A stretch of DNA of 64,000 bases from Emergencia sp. 1XD21-10 (GCF_009936045.1 NZ_QWEQ01000003.1:62001-126000), one strand, 5' to 3'. Shown: positions 16,781 through 25,247, counted from the stretch's first letter. Translations and numbers: made by a program. Notes: a model not told the origin generated them from the sequence alone.

Positions 16781-18934
16781 TTAATAGTAAAGACCAATTC
16801 CCATCTCTGCATTTAGCTGTATCCCGCAGCCTTCATGATAATATTCCGCCTGCTCTAATACGGCAAAGTCGTCAAACAAAGGTGTAATCATGCCTTTTTC
16901 CCATAGCGTTCTGTAATCATTTTCGTATACACTGATACAATACTTCCCTGCTTTTCTCATTAGCGGCAAGCAATACTGATCGTCTGCAAATTTTTCCGCA
17001 ATTTCCTTTGCCTCATCTTCCAACGCAATGAGTACAGTCTTTGTATCCTGTTCAATGAGGTGAAACTCTTTTGCTACTGTTGCAAAAGGAAAGTTATAAC
17101 TCCTAGTACCTTTTTCAAATGCCTCTACTACCTCATGCTTGTCCAAAAAATTTCTTCTGAAATCGTATAGTCTTGCAAAATAATCGTAAATTGCTTCCAA
17201 ATCTGTAATATCTTCATATTTTCTTACAATCTGTTCTGCCACATCTCTCATCTGCTTCATACTGGATGGAAGTTTTCCTCGCTCCTGGCTTTCCAATTGA
17301 AAGAAAACAGTTTTACACTGTTCTGCCGACAGCATTCCTTCTCGATTGCACCGTCCTGCCGCCTGAATGATGGAATCAATTCCTGCCAGTTCCCTAAACA
17401 CAAAAGGGAAGTCCAGATCTACACCCGCCTCAACCAGGCTGGTTGCGATTAATCTGCACGGTTTTCCTGCCATCAGCTTTTCTCTTACTGTTTTCAAAAT
17501 CCGCTGCCGGTGTGCGGGATACATGTATGTAGATAAGTGATATATATCCTCTTCACCCTCTTCTAACAAACGATGATAGATTTCCTGCACATCCATTCTT
17601 CTATTCAGAATACAGAGGATCTGCTTTTTATTCTTCAGTTCATCAAGCAAATGCGCCTTTGTTATGATACCGCCGTTTTCCACATTGGTACGTTTAAAAA
17701 ATGCATACATGTTGTGCACGTCTGGGCAGATTTCCTGTACATTTTTAGAAAGTTCTTCCGGAAAATATTTCATCAGCGCCGGCTGAGTTGCCGTACACAA
17801 AACCACCGTACACCCATAATTGTAAACCAGCTCGCTAATTGCCTGTATGCATGGCTTCAAATAATCTGTCGGGAGCATTTGCACCTCATCAAAGATAATG
17901 ACGCTCTTTGCCAAATTATGTAATTTTCTGCACTTGGACGGCTTATTGGAAAATAACGATTCAAAAAACTGAACATTGGTTGTCACGACAACCGGCTTGT
18001 CATAGTTTTCTGCGGCCAGTCGGTGCTTTGCTTCTTCTTGCTCGTCTTCAAAAGAGATATTGCAATGATCCTCCAACACATTTTCAGCTCCTAAAATCTC
18101 CCGAAACACCTGCGCATTTTGTTCAATGATAGAAGTGAAAGGAATTACGTAGATGATTCGTTCCAGCTCATGTGTCACTCCATGGCGAAGCGCAAATCCA
18201 AGAGAAGATACAGTCTTTCCGCCGCCAGTAGGCACTGTGAGCGTATAGATACCCTGTTCTTCCTTTCCTTTCTCCAGACAAGCTTTCAAAATCTCTGTTC
18301 TTTTGCCATTGACTGTTTCGCATGCCTGATTGTCGAGCCAGGGTTTAATATGATCATCATATCTTTCTGTAAGCGTCTGCAATGATTCACCGCTTGATTC
18401 TCTGAAAACTCCCTCATTCATGAATTTTTCTGTATTCAGAAAGTCCGCATCTACTAGACACGAAAATAACATTCTAGTCCAGAAAGATATAGAAAATCCA
18501 CCCTTTCCTAGGATCCTCAGCGGTGGTGGCACCAAGCCCCTTATCTCGATTTCTTCTTTAAATTGGCTATAGTCTTCAACTGGTTTCCGTAACCTTCCCT
18601 GTAATGTTGGAATTCCCGCTCCATCTGACGTCGTTCCTCCATCTGGAATTCCGCCGTGATGTCCGGCAACACAATATGCTGCGCAGTAGTTTAAACCGCT
18701 GCCTTTTCCATAAAGTTCTTTTGCGCCGGCTGTAGAATGGTCGACCCTCGCTCCGCCAAGCAGTCTTTTCTGAAAAGCATTGGAATATTTCCCCAGATCA
18801 TGAGCCTTTGCCGTCTCCGCTGCTTGTGCACTGGAATAGAATGCCTTCGCAAAATCTCCTGCAAGCTCAGCAGTTTCTAAAAGATGCTCTTTCACAGACT
18901 GTTCTCTTTTTCCATCTTCACTGATGTGTGCCAA
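16781..18934 (-). CDS. cas3: Cas3 nuclease-helicase (type I-C)
   Basis: 717 residues. The N-terminal HD nuclease domain has AKAHDLGKYSNAFQ and later GHHGG. The SF2 helicase domain has PTGGGKT (Walker A), IIFDEVQML (DEAD-box position) and ATSLVEAGVDLDFP (motif V), with QAAGRCNREG as motif VI. It degrades the target strand after Cascade binding. The start is uncertain: a TTG at 18934 has no good ribosome site. An AUU at 18952, six codons upstream in frame, follows AGAGGTGA and would keep the family-like YLAHIS opening. Confidence 0.95.
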   Translation of the reverse strand: MAHISEDGKREQSVKEHLLETAELAGDFAKAFYSSAQAAETAKAHDLGKYSNAFQKRLLGGARVDHSTAGAKELYGKGSGLNYCAAYCVAGHHGGIPDGGTTSDGAGIPTLQGRLRKPVEDYSQFKEEIEIRGLVPPPLRILGKGGFSISFWTRMLFSCLVDADFLNTEKFMNEGVFRESSGESLQTLTERYDDHIKPWLDNQACETVNGKRTEILKACLEKGKEEQGIYTLTVPTGGGKTVSSLGFALRHGVTHELERIIYVIPFTSIIEQNAQVFREILGAENVLEDHCNISFEDEQEEAKHRLAAENYDKPVVVTTNVQFFESLFSNKPSKCRKLHNLAKSVIIFDEVQMLPTDYLKPCIQAISELVYNYGCTVVLCTATQPALMKYFPEELSKNVQEICPDVHNMYAFFKRTNVENGGIITKAHLLDELKNKKQILCILNRRMDVQEIYHRLLEEGEEDIYHLSTYMYPAHRQRILKTVREKLMAGKPCRLIATSLVEAGVDLDFPFVFRELAGIDSIIQAAGRCNREGMLSAEQCKTVFFQLESQERGKLPSSMKQMRDVAEQIVRKYEDITDLEAIYDYFARLYDFRRNFLDKHEVVEAFEKGTRSYNFPFATVAKEFHLIEQDTKTVLIALEDEAKEIAEKFADDQYCLPLMRKAGKYCISVYENDYRTLWEKGMITPLFDDFAVLEQAEYYHEGCGIQLNAEMGIGLYY

Positions 18935-19008
18935 GTATTTTTCTTCCGTAATCGCTCACCTCTTTCTTCCCTCTGTTAATAAATTGCTTTGCTATTTATA
19001 ATAACTTT

Positions 19009-19037
19009 ACTATATATAACATTTCCCTTTATGTCAA
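19009..19037 (-). promoter_or_regulatory. Promoter of the cas operon
   Basis: Minus strand TTGACA (19037-19032), 17-bp spacer, TATAGT (19014-19009), five of six bases at -10. It lies about 60 bp upstream of cas3 and is the only strong candidate for the seven-gene operon. Confidence 0.7.
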
Positions 19038-19112
19038 CACTTCAATAGATTTAGATATAATTTTATGCGAGTATCGAATTTAAATTTAGGATTAATATGA
19101 GTAATATTAAAA

Positions 19113-19133
19113 CAGGGCCGCTCAGCGACCCTG
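19113..19133 (-). terminator. Terminator after the MFS gene
   Basis: Hairpin of two 10-nt arms with a 1-nt centre, one G-U wobble when read on the minus strand, followed by TTTTAATA. It lies 20 bp beyond the MFS stop and shields the cas promoter. Confidence 0.65.
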
Positions 19134-19152
19134 CTTTTTTATATATAACCTA

Positions 19153-20454
19153 TCACTCCTCCAGTTTCCATATGTGCTTATCCCTGCGAAACATCAAGCA
19201 GGTAACCACACCCAAAATGCCAATCACGAAGAAGAATAGCGCTGCACCAGCGCCTTTTCCACTGCCGAACAGACTGCACCACAGGCTGGCAGTACCGGCA
19301 GAAGACTGTACTGCCATAAACGGCTCAAAGACCCTGTCAACCAGCAGACCACCTAAAAGATAACCGATAGGAATGGTGAAAAACTGCAGCGTATTTCTTG
19401 CCGCATACACTCTGCCCTGCATCTCAACAGGGATATGGCTGCGCATAACTACATCCATATTGGCGTTCATAATCGGAATCCAGATCCATCCCAGCACTCC
19501 GCCGATACACCACACCGGTATCGAAGTACCTAAGGCTAAGATAAAATTCTCCGTACTCATAGCTAATAGAAGCGTATTACAGATAACACGGATTCGGCTT
19601 TTCGGCTCCGGCAGCAGCGAAGCTGCAATACTGCCTGCCAACATAGCAAGCCCCGTTGCCGTATTGACTGCCGCAAGAGCGGTTTCTCCTCCGCCTGCTC
19701 TTGACAGCAGCATTGCCGGAAAAGCTGCATTGTACATAGATGCCGTCAGATTAATTGCCGCCAGAAACAACATTAGGTCGAGAATCCCTCTATTGCTCCA
19801 CAAATAGGAAAGTCCTGCCTTTGCAGACTGTACCAGAGGCTCCTTGCCTTCTCCTGCACACTTGCCCTCAGGAATTTTTATCCATAGGCACAGCGTTACA
19901 AAGGCGCATAGAAAAGTTGCCAGGTCAAAGTAAACCACCGCGGATAGACCAAACACTGCGTATAGTGTCGTTGCTGCTATTGGAGTCAAAATATTTACCA
20001 CAGAGCCGGACAGCGACCGCAAGCCTGACACCCGTTGGTAATGCTTCTTCGGTACAATCAAAGTCACCGTCACATCTACTGCCGGCTGCTGCACCGTCCC
20101 CATGAGACCGTTCAATGCGTTTAGCGCATAAAGGTGCCAGATTTCCAGCTGCCCCGTTTTTAAAAGCACAAGCACCACGAATGTGCAGACCGCTGCAAAG
20201 CTGTCGCTTACCAGCAATGTCAGCTTTTTGTTCCACTTATCGCTGAGGGCGCCTGCAAAAATGCTCATCGCAACATAAGGCGCATACGAGCATACTGCCA
20301 AAAGCGCCGTCGTCAAAGCAGATCCCTTCTCCTCATATGTCCACAAAATCAGCACAAAACTGGTCATCGAACTGCCCAGCAGCGATAAGGACTGAGTAGA
20401 CCACAAAATTAGGAAACTGTGAAGTTCCTTACATATCATTTTTAAATTGTTCAT
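19153..20454 (-). CDS. MFS exporter, MefA-like (macrolide efflux family)
   Basis: 433 residues with about 12 membrane helices. The first helix pair (LWSTQSLSLLGSSMTSFVLILWTYE) and the loop FAGALSDKWNKKLTLLVSD match the MFS group that includes Mef macrolide exporters. Substrate cannot be assigned: many members do not give resistance. The start at 20454 has AAGGAG 9 nt upstream. The frame stays open further upstream, but that extension is hydrophilic and overlaps a short leader ORF. Terminators flank both sides. Confidence 0.75.
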   Translation of the reverse strand: MNNLKMICKELHSFLILWSTQSLSLLGSSMTSFVLILWTYEEKGSALTTALLAVCSYAPYVAMSIFAGALSDKWNKKLTLLVSDSFAAVCTFVVLVLLKTGQLEIWHLYALNALNGLMGTVQQPAVDVTVTLIVPKKHYQRVSGLRSLSGSVVNILTPIAATTLYAVFGLSAVVYFDLATFLCAFVTLCLWIKIPEGKCAGEGKEPLVQSAKAGLSYLWSNRGILDLMLFLAAINLTASMYNAAFPAMLLSRAGGGETALAAVNTATGLAMLAGSIAASLLPEPKSRIRVICNTLLLAMSTENFILALGTSIPVWCIGGVLGWIWIPIMNANMDVVMRSHIPVEMQGRVYAARNTLQFFTIPIGYLLGGLLVDRVFEPFMAVQSSAGTASLWCSLFGSGKGAGAALFFFVIGILGVVTCLMFRRDKHIWKLEE

Positions 20455-20542
20455 AAGACTTTGCTCCTTTTTATTTAGATAATTTCCAAATAGACTGCAA
20501 AGCCCTTGGGCGAATCTCCGTTCACTCCATACAAGTTCACCC

Positions 20543-20584
20543 TTAAGCCTTGCATGGAGCTGCTGCAATAGCCAGTTTCATCAT
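20543..20584 (-). CDS. Possible 13-residue leader peptide ahead of the MFS gene
   Basis: ATG at 20584 with AGGGAG 5-6 nt upstream opens MMKLAIAAAPCKA and stops at 20543, 88 bp before the MFS ATG. Mef-type and other ribosome-antibiotic genes are often controlled by such short leader ORFs. I see no clear competing stem-loop set, so the regulatory role is a guess. Confidence 0.3.
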   Translation of the reverse strand: MMKLAIAAAPCKA

Positions 20585-20760
20585 TTTCACTCCCTTCATG
20601 CAAAATTCTAAGTAAAAGTATATCATATAATCTTATCCTTGAAAACTGCACCAAAGAAAATTTTCGTTCCTAACACATGTTTTGAAAAAGGTAAAAAACT
20701 CACAGCACAGCCCCTAAATAAACACCCGCCACGCATCCAACGCGTGGTTTTCTTATATAT
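20585..20760. other. Gap between the MFS and por operons
   Basis: A weak minus-strand promoter (TTTTCA-17-TATACT, ending about 45 bp before the leader ORF) can be read for the MFS gene. A hairpin CCACGC/GCGTGG (20729-20747) followed by TTTTCT on the plus strand has no plus-strand gene before it. Nothing else is seen. Confidence 0.35.
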
Positions 20761-20803
20761 AAAATGACCAACTCCTATCAGCGTGATAGGAGCTGGTCAT
20801 TTT
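20761..20803 (-). terminator. Terminator of the por operon
   Basis: Twenty-base arms (20761-20780 and 20784-20803) with one mismatch and a GCG loop. On the minus strand it is followed by TTTTATATATA. It stands 10 bp after porB. Confidence 0.85.
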
Positions 20804-20813
20804 TAAAACGATT

Positions 20814-21746
20814 TTATCGCTGGCATTTTTCTTTCAGTTTTTCCCACTGTTCGTCCACATAATTCTGGGCATCTTCAATCATCCACTCATTGCCCTTTGC
20901 GAACATGTGCTTAAATCTGCCCTGCTTTTCGAGGAAACGTTCCACCGGCAGTTTCTTTGCAGGCTCATAGGTCAGCTTCCATACGCCCTGCTCAATCTCA
21001 TAAAGCGGCCAAACGCAAGTATCCACAGCCAATTTACAGATTTCCGCAAGATCTTCCATCTCGTATCTCCAGCCTCTGGGACAAGGAGAAAGTATGTTGA
21101 GGAAACACGGTCCTTCAGTGTAAATCGCCTTGTGTGCTTTGTTATGCAGGTCTCTAAAATCTCCAAGGAAAGTAGTCTGCGCTGCATAAGGCACGTTGTG
21201 CGCAGCGATGATTTCTGTCAAATTCTTCTTGTTCTGTACTTTTCCATAGGACTTGCTTCCTACCGGTGTAGTCGTCGCATCTGCAAAACGAGGTGTTGCA
21301 GATGAACGCTGAATCCCCGTATTCATATACGCTTCGTTGTCATAGCATACATAGACCATATCGTGACCACGTTCCATCGCCCCCGATAGAGACTGAAAAC
21401 CGATATCATAAGTACCGCCGTCTCCGCCAAAGCAGATAAACTTATAGTTGTCCTTAATTTTACCTCTCTTTTTCAGCACATGATAAGCCGTCTCTACGCC
21501 ACCGGTCATGGCTGCTGCATTTTCAAAAGCGCTGTGAATATAGCTGTCCTCATAAGCTGTATATGGATACATAAAAGTGGAAACTTCCAAACAGCTTGTC
21601 GCATTGGATACTACTGCTTTATCTCCTTCGTCAAGGGCACGAAGCACGCCGTTTACGGCAACGCCCGCACCGCAGCCAGCACAGAGTCTGTGTCCTGGTA
21701 CAAATCTATTTTTCTTTCCTAATTCTGTCTTTAAACTGTAAGCCAT
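20814..21746 (-). CDS. porB: 2-oxoacid:ferredoxin oxidoreductase, β subunit (PorB type)
   Basis: 310 residues. It holds the thiamine-diphosphate site: GHRLCAGCGAG at the start, then the TPP motif FGGDGGTYDIGFQSLSGAMERGHD and the Mg-binding CYDNEAYMNTG. Cys residues for the proximal [4Fe-4S] cluster are present, including CPRGWR. With the α, γ and δ subunits it interconverts a 2-oxoacid plus CoA and acyl-CoA plus CO2, using ferredoxin. It is the last gene of the operon, 2 bp after porA. Confidence 0.93.
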   Translation of the reverse strand: MAYSLKTELGKKNRFVPGHRLCAGCGAGVAVNGVLRALDEGDKAVVSNATSCLEVSTFMYPYTAYEDSYIHSAFENAAAMTGGVETAYHVLKKRGKIKDNYKFICFGGDGGTYDIGFQSLSGAMERGHDMVYVCYDNEAYMNTGIQRSSATPRFADATTTPVGSKSYGKVQNKKNLTEIIAAHNVPYAAQTTFLGDFRDLHNKAHKAIYTEGPCFLNILSPCPRGWRYEMEDLAEICKLAVDTCVWPLYEIEQGVWKLTYEPAKKLPVERFLEKQGRFKHMFAKGNEWMIEDAQNYVDEQWEKLKEKCQR

Positions 21747-21748
21747 GT

Positions 21749-22936
21749 CTATCTATCCTCCAAATCTCTAACGCCGATATGTCTGTAAACCTGGCCGACC
21801 TGACCTGTTTCTATCATTATAAAGAGGGCGTCGTAAATTTCTTCGTAAGTGGAAATGGTTACATCTCTGCCACCAAGACCATATACGTAATTGACTGCCA
21901 TCGGTCTTTTTGCAAGATCGTATAAAGCACTTCGCGTCTCTGCAAAAATAGGACCGCCGCAAGCAGAGAAACCTTCACTCTTGTCCATTACCGCTACAGC
22001 TTTTACTTTGGAAAGGGCTGCTGCCAGTTCCTCCATTGGGAATGGTCTGAACACTCTCAGCTTAATGAGACCAACCTTTTTGCCTTCTGCACGAAGCATG
22101 TCCACCGCAGCTTTTCCAGTTCCTGCGGAGGAGCCGATTACTACTACCGCCGTTTCTGCGTCATCCATATAGTACTCTTCAAAGAACCCGTATTTTCTGC
22201 CGGAAACTTTCTCGTATTCCTTTGCAACTTCCAAGATTCTTGTCTTGGCGTCTTTCATGGCTTCAGCCTGCGCTTTTTTAATTTCCATATAGTATGGAGA
22301 AACGCCATAAGGACCTACCGCAAGAGGATTTTCAGCCTTTAAAAGATAGTTTTCCGGTTCGTATTCTCCAACGAAAGCTTTTACATCTGCATCATCGAGA
22401 AGCTCGATATTTTCAACAGCATGGCTCGTAATAAAGCCGTCCTGACAGATCATAATCGGCAGGCGGCAGCTTTCTGCAATCGGCATTGCCTGAATATAGT
22501 TATCGTAAACTTCCTGATTATTTTCTGCATAAATCTGAATCCAGCCTGCATCTCTGCAGCCCATGGAGTCGGAGTGGTCGTTATTGATATTAATAGGACC
22601 GGTCAGCGCACGGTTTACCACTGCCATGGTAATCGGCAGTCTGGAGGAAGACGCTACATAAAGCAGTTCCCACATCAAGGCAAGACCTGCGGAAGAGGTT
22701 GCCGTAATTGCTCTTGCACCTGCTGCGGAAGCTCCGATACAGGTGGACATTGCGGAATGTTCAGATTCTACTGCTACAAACTCTGTGTCTACCAGACCGT
22801 CAGCGATATACTTGGAAAAATACTGTGGAATTTCTGTAGATGGTGTAATCGGAAACGCCCCCATCACATCGGGGTTAATCTGTCTCATCGCCACTGCAAC
22901 TGCTTCGTTGCCGCTCATTCTGTCTTTTACTGCCAT
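21749..22936 (-). CDS. porA: 2-oxoacid:ferredoxin oxidoreductase, α subunit (PorA type)
   Basis: 395 residues, full length for PorA. It starts MAVKDRMSGNEAVAVAMRQINPDVMGAFPITPSTEI and has the active-site region TATSSAGLALMWELLYVASSSRLP. The wording is closest to pyruvate synthases, but branched-chain 2-oxoacid enzymes are similar and cannot be excluded by eye. It follows porD without a gap; the operon lies behind a T-box that probably reads isoleucine tRNA. Confidence 0.93.
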   Translation of the reverse strand: MAVKDRMSGNEAVAVAMRQINPDVMGAFPITPSTEIPQYFSKYIADGLVDTEFVAVESEHSAMSTCIGASAAGARAITATSSAGLALMWELLYVASSSRLPITMAVVNRALTGPININNDHSDSMGCRDAGWIQIYAENNQEVYDNYIQAMPIAESCRLPIMICQDGFITSHAVENIELLDDADVKAFVGEYEPENYLLKAENPLAVGPYGVSPYYMEIKKAQAEAMKDAKTRILEVAKEYEKVSGRKYGFFEEYYMDDAETAVVVIGSSAGTGKAAVDMLRAEGKKVGLIKLRVFRPFPMEELAAALSKVKAVAVMDKSEGFSACGGPIFAETRSALYDLAKRPMAVNYVYGLGGRDVTISTYEEIYDALFIMIETGQVGQVYRHIGVRDLEDR

Positions 22937-23239
22937 TTACTTTTCCTCCTTTCCCATAGTGATTGCCCCAAAGGGACATACTTTTGCACAGACGCCGCAG
23001 CCTTTGCAGTGATAAAGGTCTGTATCCTCTCTTCTTCCGTCTTTCACCGGTATCGAAACATCTGGACAAAACGGCACGCACAGCATACAGTGCTTACATT
23101 TTTCTGCATCGAAGAAAGGAGTTAATACTCTCCATTCTCCGGTATTTACTAATCTGGAAGTGCCCGGTTCATAGATCTCTGCCCCTGTGGTCAGCTCCTG
23201 CCACGCACTCTGCTCGTTGATATTCTTTGCTAATTTCAT
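22937..23239 (-). CDS. porD: 2-oxoacid:ferredoxin oxidoreductase, δ subunit (ferredoxin-like PorD)
   Basis: 100 residues with two [4Fe-4S] motifs, CKHCMLCVPFCP and CKGCGVCAKVCP, which relay electrons from the TPP site to free ferredoxin. The N-terminal 50 residues (EIYEPGTSRLVNTGEWRVLTP) are typical of PorD. It sits between the γ and α genes as in four-subunit archaeal and clostridial enzymes. Confidence 0.93.
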   Translation of the reverse strand: MKLAKNINEQSAWQELTTGAEIYEPGTSRLVNTGEWRVLTPFFDAEKCKHCMLCVPFCPDVSIPVKDGRREDTDLYHCKGCGVCAKVCPFGAITMGKEEK

Positions 23240-23262
23240 CTCGACTTAACCTACCTTTTAAC

Positions 23263-23850
23263 TTAACCTACTTTTACTTCGTTCATGGACATCTTCAGCG
23301 CTTCCATATTGCCTGCAATCACGCCGGGCTTGTTCGCAAATTTATGGCTGAAGGAAGTTTCCATATCCTGCAGAAATTTCTCATTGTCAACGACATTGCT
23401 GACCTTTACTACAGCAGCAAGCATCGGTGTATTTGGAAAGTTCTTTCCCAGTGTGGCAACAGAAATTTTCTCTGCATCTACTGTGCACACCTTTCCCCGA
23501 TAGCCGCGTAGCAGCGGTCTCAGTTCTGAAGGCTCCTTGCTGCTGTTAATGATAATCGCGCCATCTTCAGAAAGTCCCGCTGTCACATCTACAGTATGCA
23601 GCAGGGTTTCATCTACCACAACCACATAATTAGGGTTATAAATATTAGAGTGAACTTTATTCTCATAATCAGAAATCCGATTATAAGCCGTAATTGGCGC
23701 GCCCATTCTCTCCGGACCGTATTCAGGAAATCCCTGTACTTGTTTTCCGGAGCTAAACGCTACATCGGCTAATAGCAAACATGCTGTTTTGGCGCCCTGA
23801 CCGCCTCTGCCGTGCCATCTGATCTCTACCGTATCGTTATTCTTTTGCAT
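23263..23850 (-). CDS. porC: 2-oxoacid:ferredoxin oxidoreductase, γ subunit (PorC type)
   Basis: 195 residues with the family opening VEIRWHGRGGQGAKTACLLLADVA, then PEYGPERMGAP. This subunit packs against α and contributes to CoA handling. It is the first gene of the operon; AGGAGG precedes the ATG at 23850. The T-box terminator lies 187 bp upstream, so it is the direct target of that switch. Confidence 0.93.
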   Translation of the reverse strand: MQKNNDTVEIRWHGRGGQGAKTACLLLADVAFSSGKQVQGFPEYGPERMGAPITAYNRISDYENKVHSNIYNPNYVVVVDETLLHTVDVTAGLSEDGAIIINSSKEPSELRPLLRGYRGKVCTVDAEKISVATLGKNFPNTPMLAAVVKVSNVVDNEKFLQDMETSFSHKFANKPGVIAGNMEALKMSMNEVKVG

Positions 23851-23908
23851 TCGTTTTCCTCCTATTAATTAAAGATCTGTTCCAGATCACTTGCTTTGCT
23901 GCAGCCTG

Positions 23909-23943
23909 TTGACAAAAATGTCCTATTTCGCGAAATTTGTCAA
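23909..23943. repeat. Nested inverted repeats between the T-box and porC
   Basis: Outer arms TTGACAAA (23909-23916) and TTTGTCAA (23936-23943) enclose the palindrome TTTCGCGAAA (23926-23935). There is no T-run, so this is more likely a protein-binding site or RNA structure than a terminator. An ORF with a TTG start at about 24016 and AGGAG upstream crosses it (about 58 codons, overlapping the porC start). I do not trust it as a gene. Confidence 0.4.
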
Positions 23944-24036
23944 TGTCGCTCGCTATGAGGCGACGCTTCGCAAGGTGCTTTTCTTGAAACATACGGAAAT
24001 ATCGAAGACCCAATATTTCTCCTATGTCATAAAAAA

Positions 24037-24315
24037 CTCCGTCCTGTATCAGGACGGAGATATAAAATCTTCGCTTAACCACCTGCTACAACATACCATC
24101 ATATGTTCTTCCGATTACGGGGAAGGCCCGTCAGCACTTACTCAACCGCCGCATTTATTAACACAGGTTAGTCTTTCAGCCCTGCAACTCAGGAGTGATA
24201 TTCAATCTATGCCTACATTCAGTACCGGGCTTTCACCATCCCCGGCTCGCTCTTACCTTTTTGGCGTAAATCTACTGTCTCCGTCAAAGTCTTTGGTTCA
24301 TATGAAATTTAATTC
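24037..24315 (-). promoter_or_regulatory. T-box leader (tRNA-sensing attenuator) of the por operon
   Basis: On the minus strand the RNA has a T-box Stem I: AGCGAGCCGGGGATGGTGAAAG, then GAATATCACTCC and CTGAGTTGC. Next comes a T-box sequence variant AGGTGGTTAAGCG (24084-24072). It ends in a strong terminator hairpin (24037-24059, 10-bp arms, TAT loop, then six T). The likely specifier is ATC (24199-24197), i.e. isoleucine, by its place before ACTCC; TAT (Tyr), one base earlier, is the alternative. The UGGU of the T-box fits a tRNA with A at position 73, as in tRNA-Ile. Uncharged tRNA would allow read-through into porCDAB. Confidence 0.85.
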
Positions 24316-24321
24316 ATGACT

Positions 24322-24350
24322 ATTCTACCTTTTGGCCAGCAGAATGTCAA
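24322..24350 (-). promoter_or_regulatory. Promoter of the T-box/por transcript
   Basis: Minus strand TTGACA (24350-24345), 17-bp spacer, TAGAAT (24327-24322). A start near 24315 would place Stem I about 75 nt into the transcript. Confidence 0.75.
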
Positions 24351-24417
24351 CAGTTTTTGTTTATATTCTACAAACATTTTTTCTTTTCTTTGTTTGTATT
24401 TCCCAAGCATACCTAGT

Positions 24418-24999
24418 CTATTTGAATTTGCAGCGAATTTCCTCGACGGCTTTCGCCACAATCTTCTCTGCATCAAATCCTTCGATATCCAGCGCTTCTG
24501 CTTTGATGCATTCTGTTTCAGGAATGCCAAGCATATCGGCTGCTCCACACATATAATCGTAACCATAATTTTTTTCTCCAATGAAGCCGCCCGCTGTCGT
24601 AATATATGTCAGCTTTTTTCCATTGCACAGTCCGATAAATCCTGTATTAGTAGCTTTAAAGGTCAAGTCTGCTACCATAATATTTTCGATGTAGACTTTA
24701 AGAATTGCTGCGAAGGACAAATCCCAATAAGGTGTGCCGATTACGATATAGTCCGCTTCCTTAAACTGTTTCGCCAGGCTGAACATCTGATGCGTGAAGT
24801 CTTTTTTGCGAACCAGGTCGTCCCGAATATCCAATTTCTCCATAGTGTGAGGCTGCACGCTGCCGTTTCTGAGGACTACCGTTTCAACCTCAGTCTCCGG
24901 ATTTTTTTTCAGAAATTCTTCCAGATAAACGTCGCACAAAATCTTAGTTCTGGACCTTTCATCCCTGACACATGCGTCTATGAATAACAGTTTTTCCAT
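24418..24999 (-). CDS. NAD(P)H-dependent flavodoxin-fold oxidoreductase (AzoR/NQO-like)
   Basis: 193 residues. The flavodoxin-like fold is shown by MEKLLFIDACVRDERSRT (phosphate-binding loop side), ADYIVIGTPYWDLSFAAILKVYIENI and TYITTAGGFIGEKNYGYDYM. Such enzymes reduce quinones, azo compounds or free flavin with NAD(P)H. The substrate is unknown. The start at 24999 follows GGAGGCGAG. It is the last gene of a three-gene operon with the PC4-like and ABC-F genes. Confidence 0.8.
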   Translation of the reverse strand: MEKLLFIDACVRDERSRTKILCDVYLEEFLKKNPETEVETVVLRNGSVQPHTMEKLDIRDDLVRKKDFTHQMFSLAKQFKEADYIVIGTPYWDLSFAAILKVYIENIMVADLTFKATNTGFIGLCNGKKLTYITTAGGFIGEKNYGYDYMCGAADMLGIPETECIKAEALDIEGFDAEKIVAKAVEEIRCKFK

Positions 25000-25009
25000 T
25001 TCTCGCCTC

Positions 25010-25228
25010 CTACTGTATCTCGCCAAGCAAGGCTGCCAGCGCTTTTGCCTCATCTTTTGTTAAGGTAACGCCCTTTCCCATTTTCTCATGCGCAGGCGCC
25101 CAGTCTCGCAGATCATACTTCGGTGCAGCACCGTTCCAGCTGACCAAATTCAGCTCCTTGCGCCAACCTCTTGCACCTTCTGATAACACGCCGATTTCCT
25201 CTATGATTTCATATTTAATATCTGCCAT
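25010..25228 (-). CDS. YdbC-like PC4/p15 single-strand DNA-binding protein
   Basis: 72 residues, MADIKYEIIEEIGVLSE... with WRKELNLVSWNGAAPKYDLRDW, matching bacterial PC4-like YdbC proteins in length and pattern. They bind single-stranded DNA as dimers; the cellular role is unclear. The ATG at 25228 follows GAGGAGAG. It lies 19 bp after the ABC-F gene and 10 bp before the flavoprotein gene. Confidence 0.8.
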   Translation of the reverse strand: MADIKYEIIEEIGVLSEGARGWRKELNLVSWNGAAPKYDLRDWAPAHEKMGKGVTLTKDEAKALAALLGEIQ

Positions 25229-25247
25229 AACACTCTCCTCACTCTTC

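Noticed and set aside
20814-23850. Calling the operon pyruvate synthase with certainty
   Set aside because: Subunit type is clear, but the substrate is not readable by eye and the T-box points to isoleucine metabolism.
23837-24082. An 81-codon frame over the T-box terminator
   Set aside because: Its first part lies within the terminator stem; only the later TTG start is conceivable and it has no family support.
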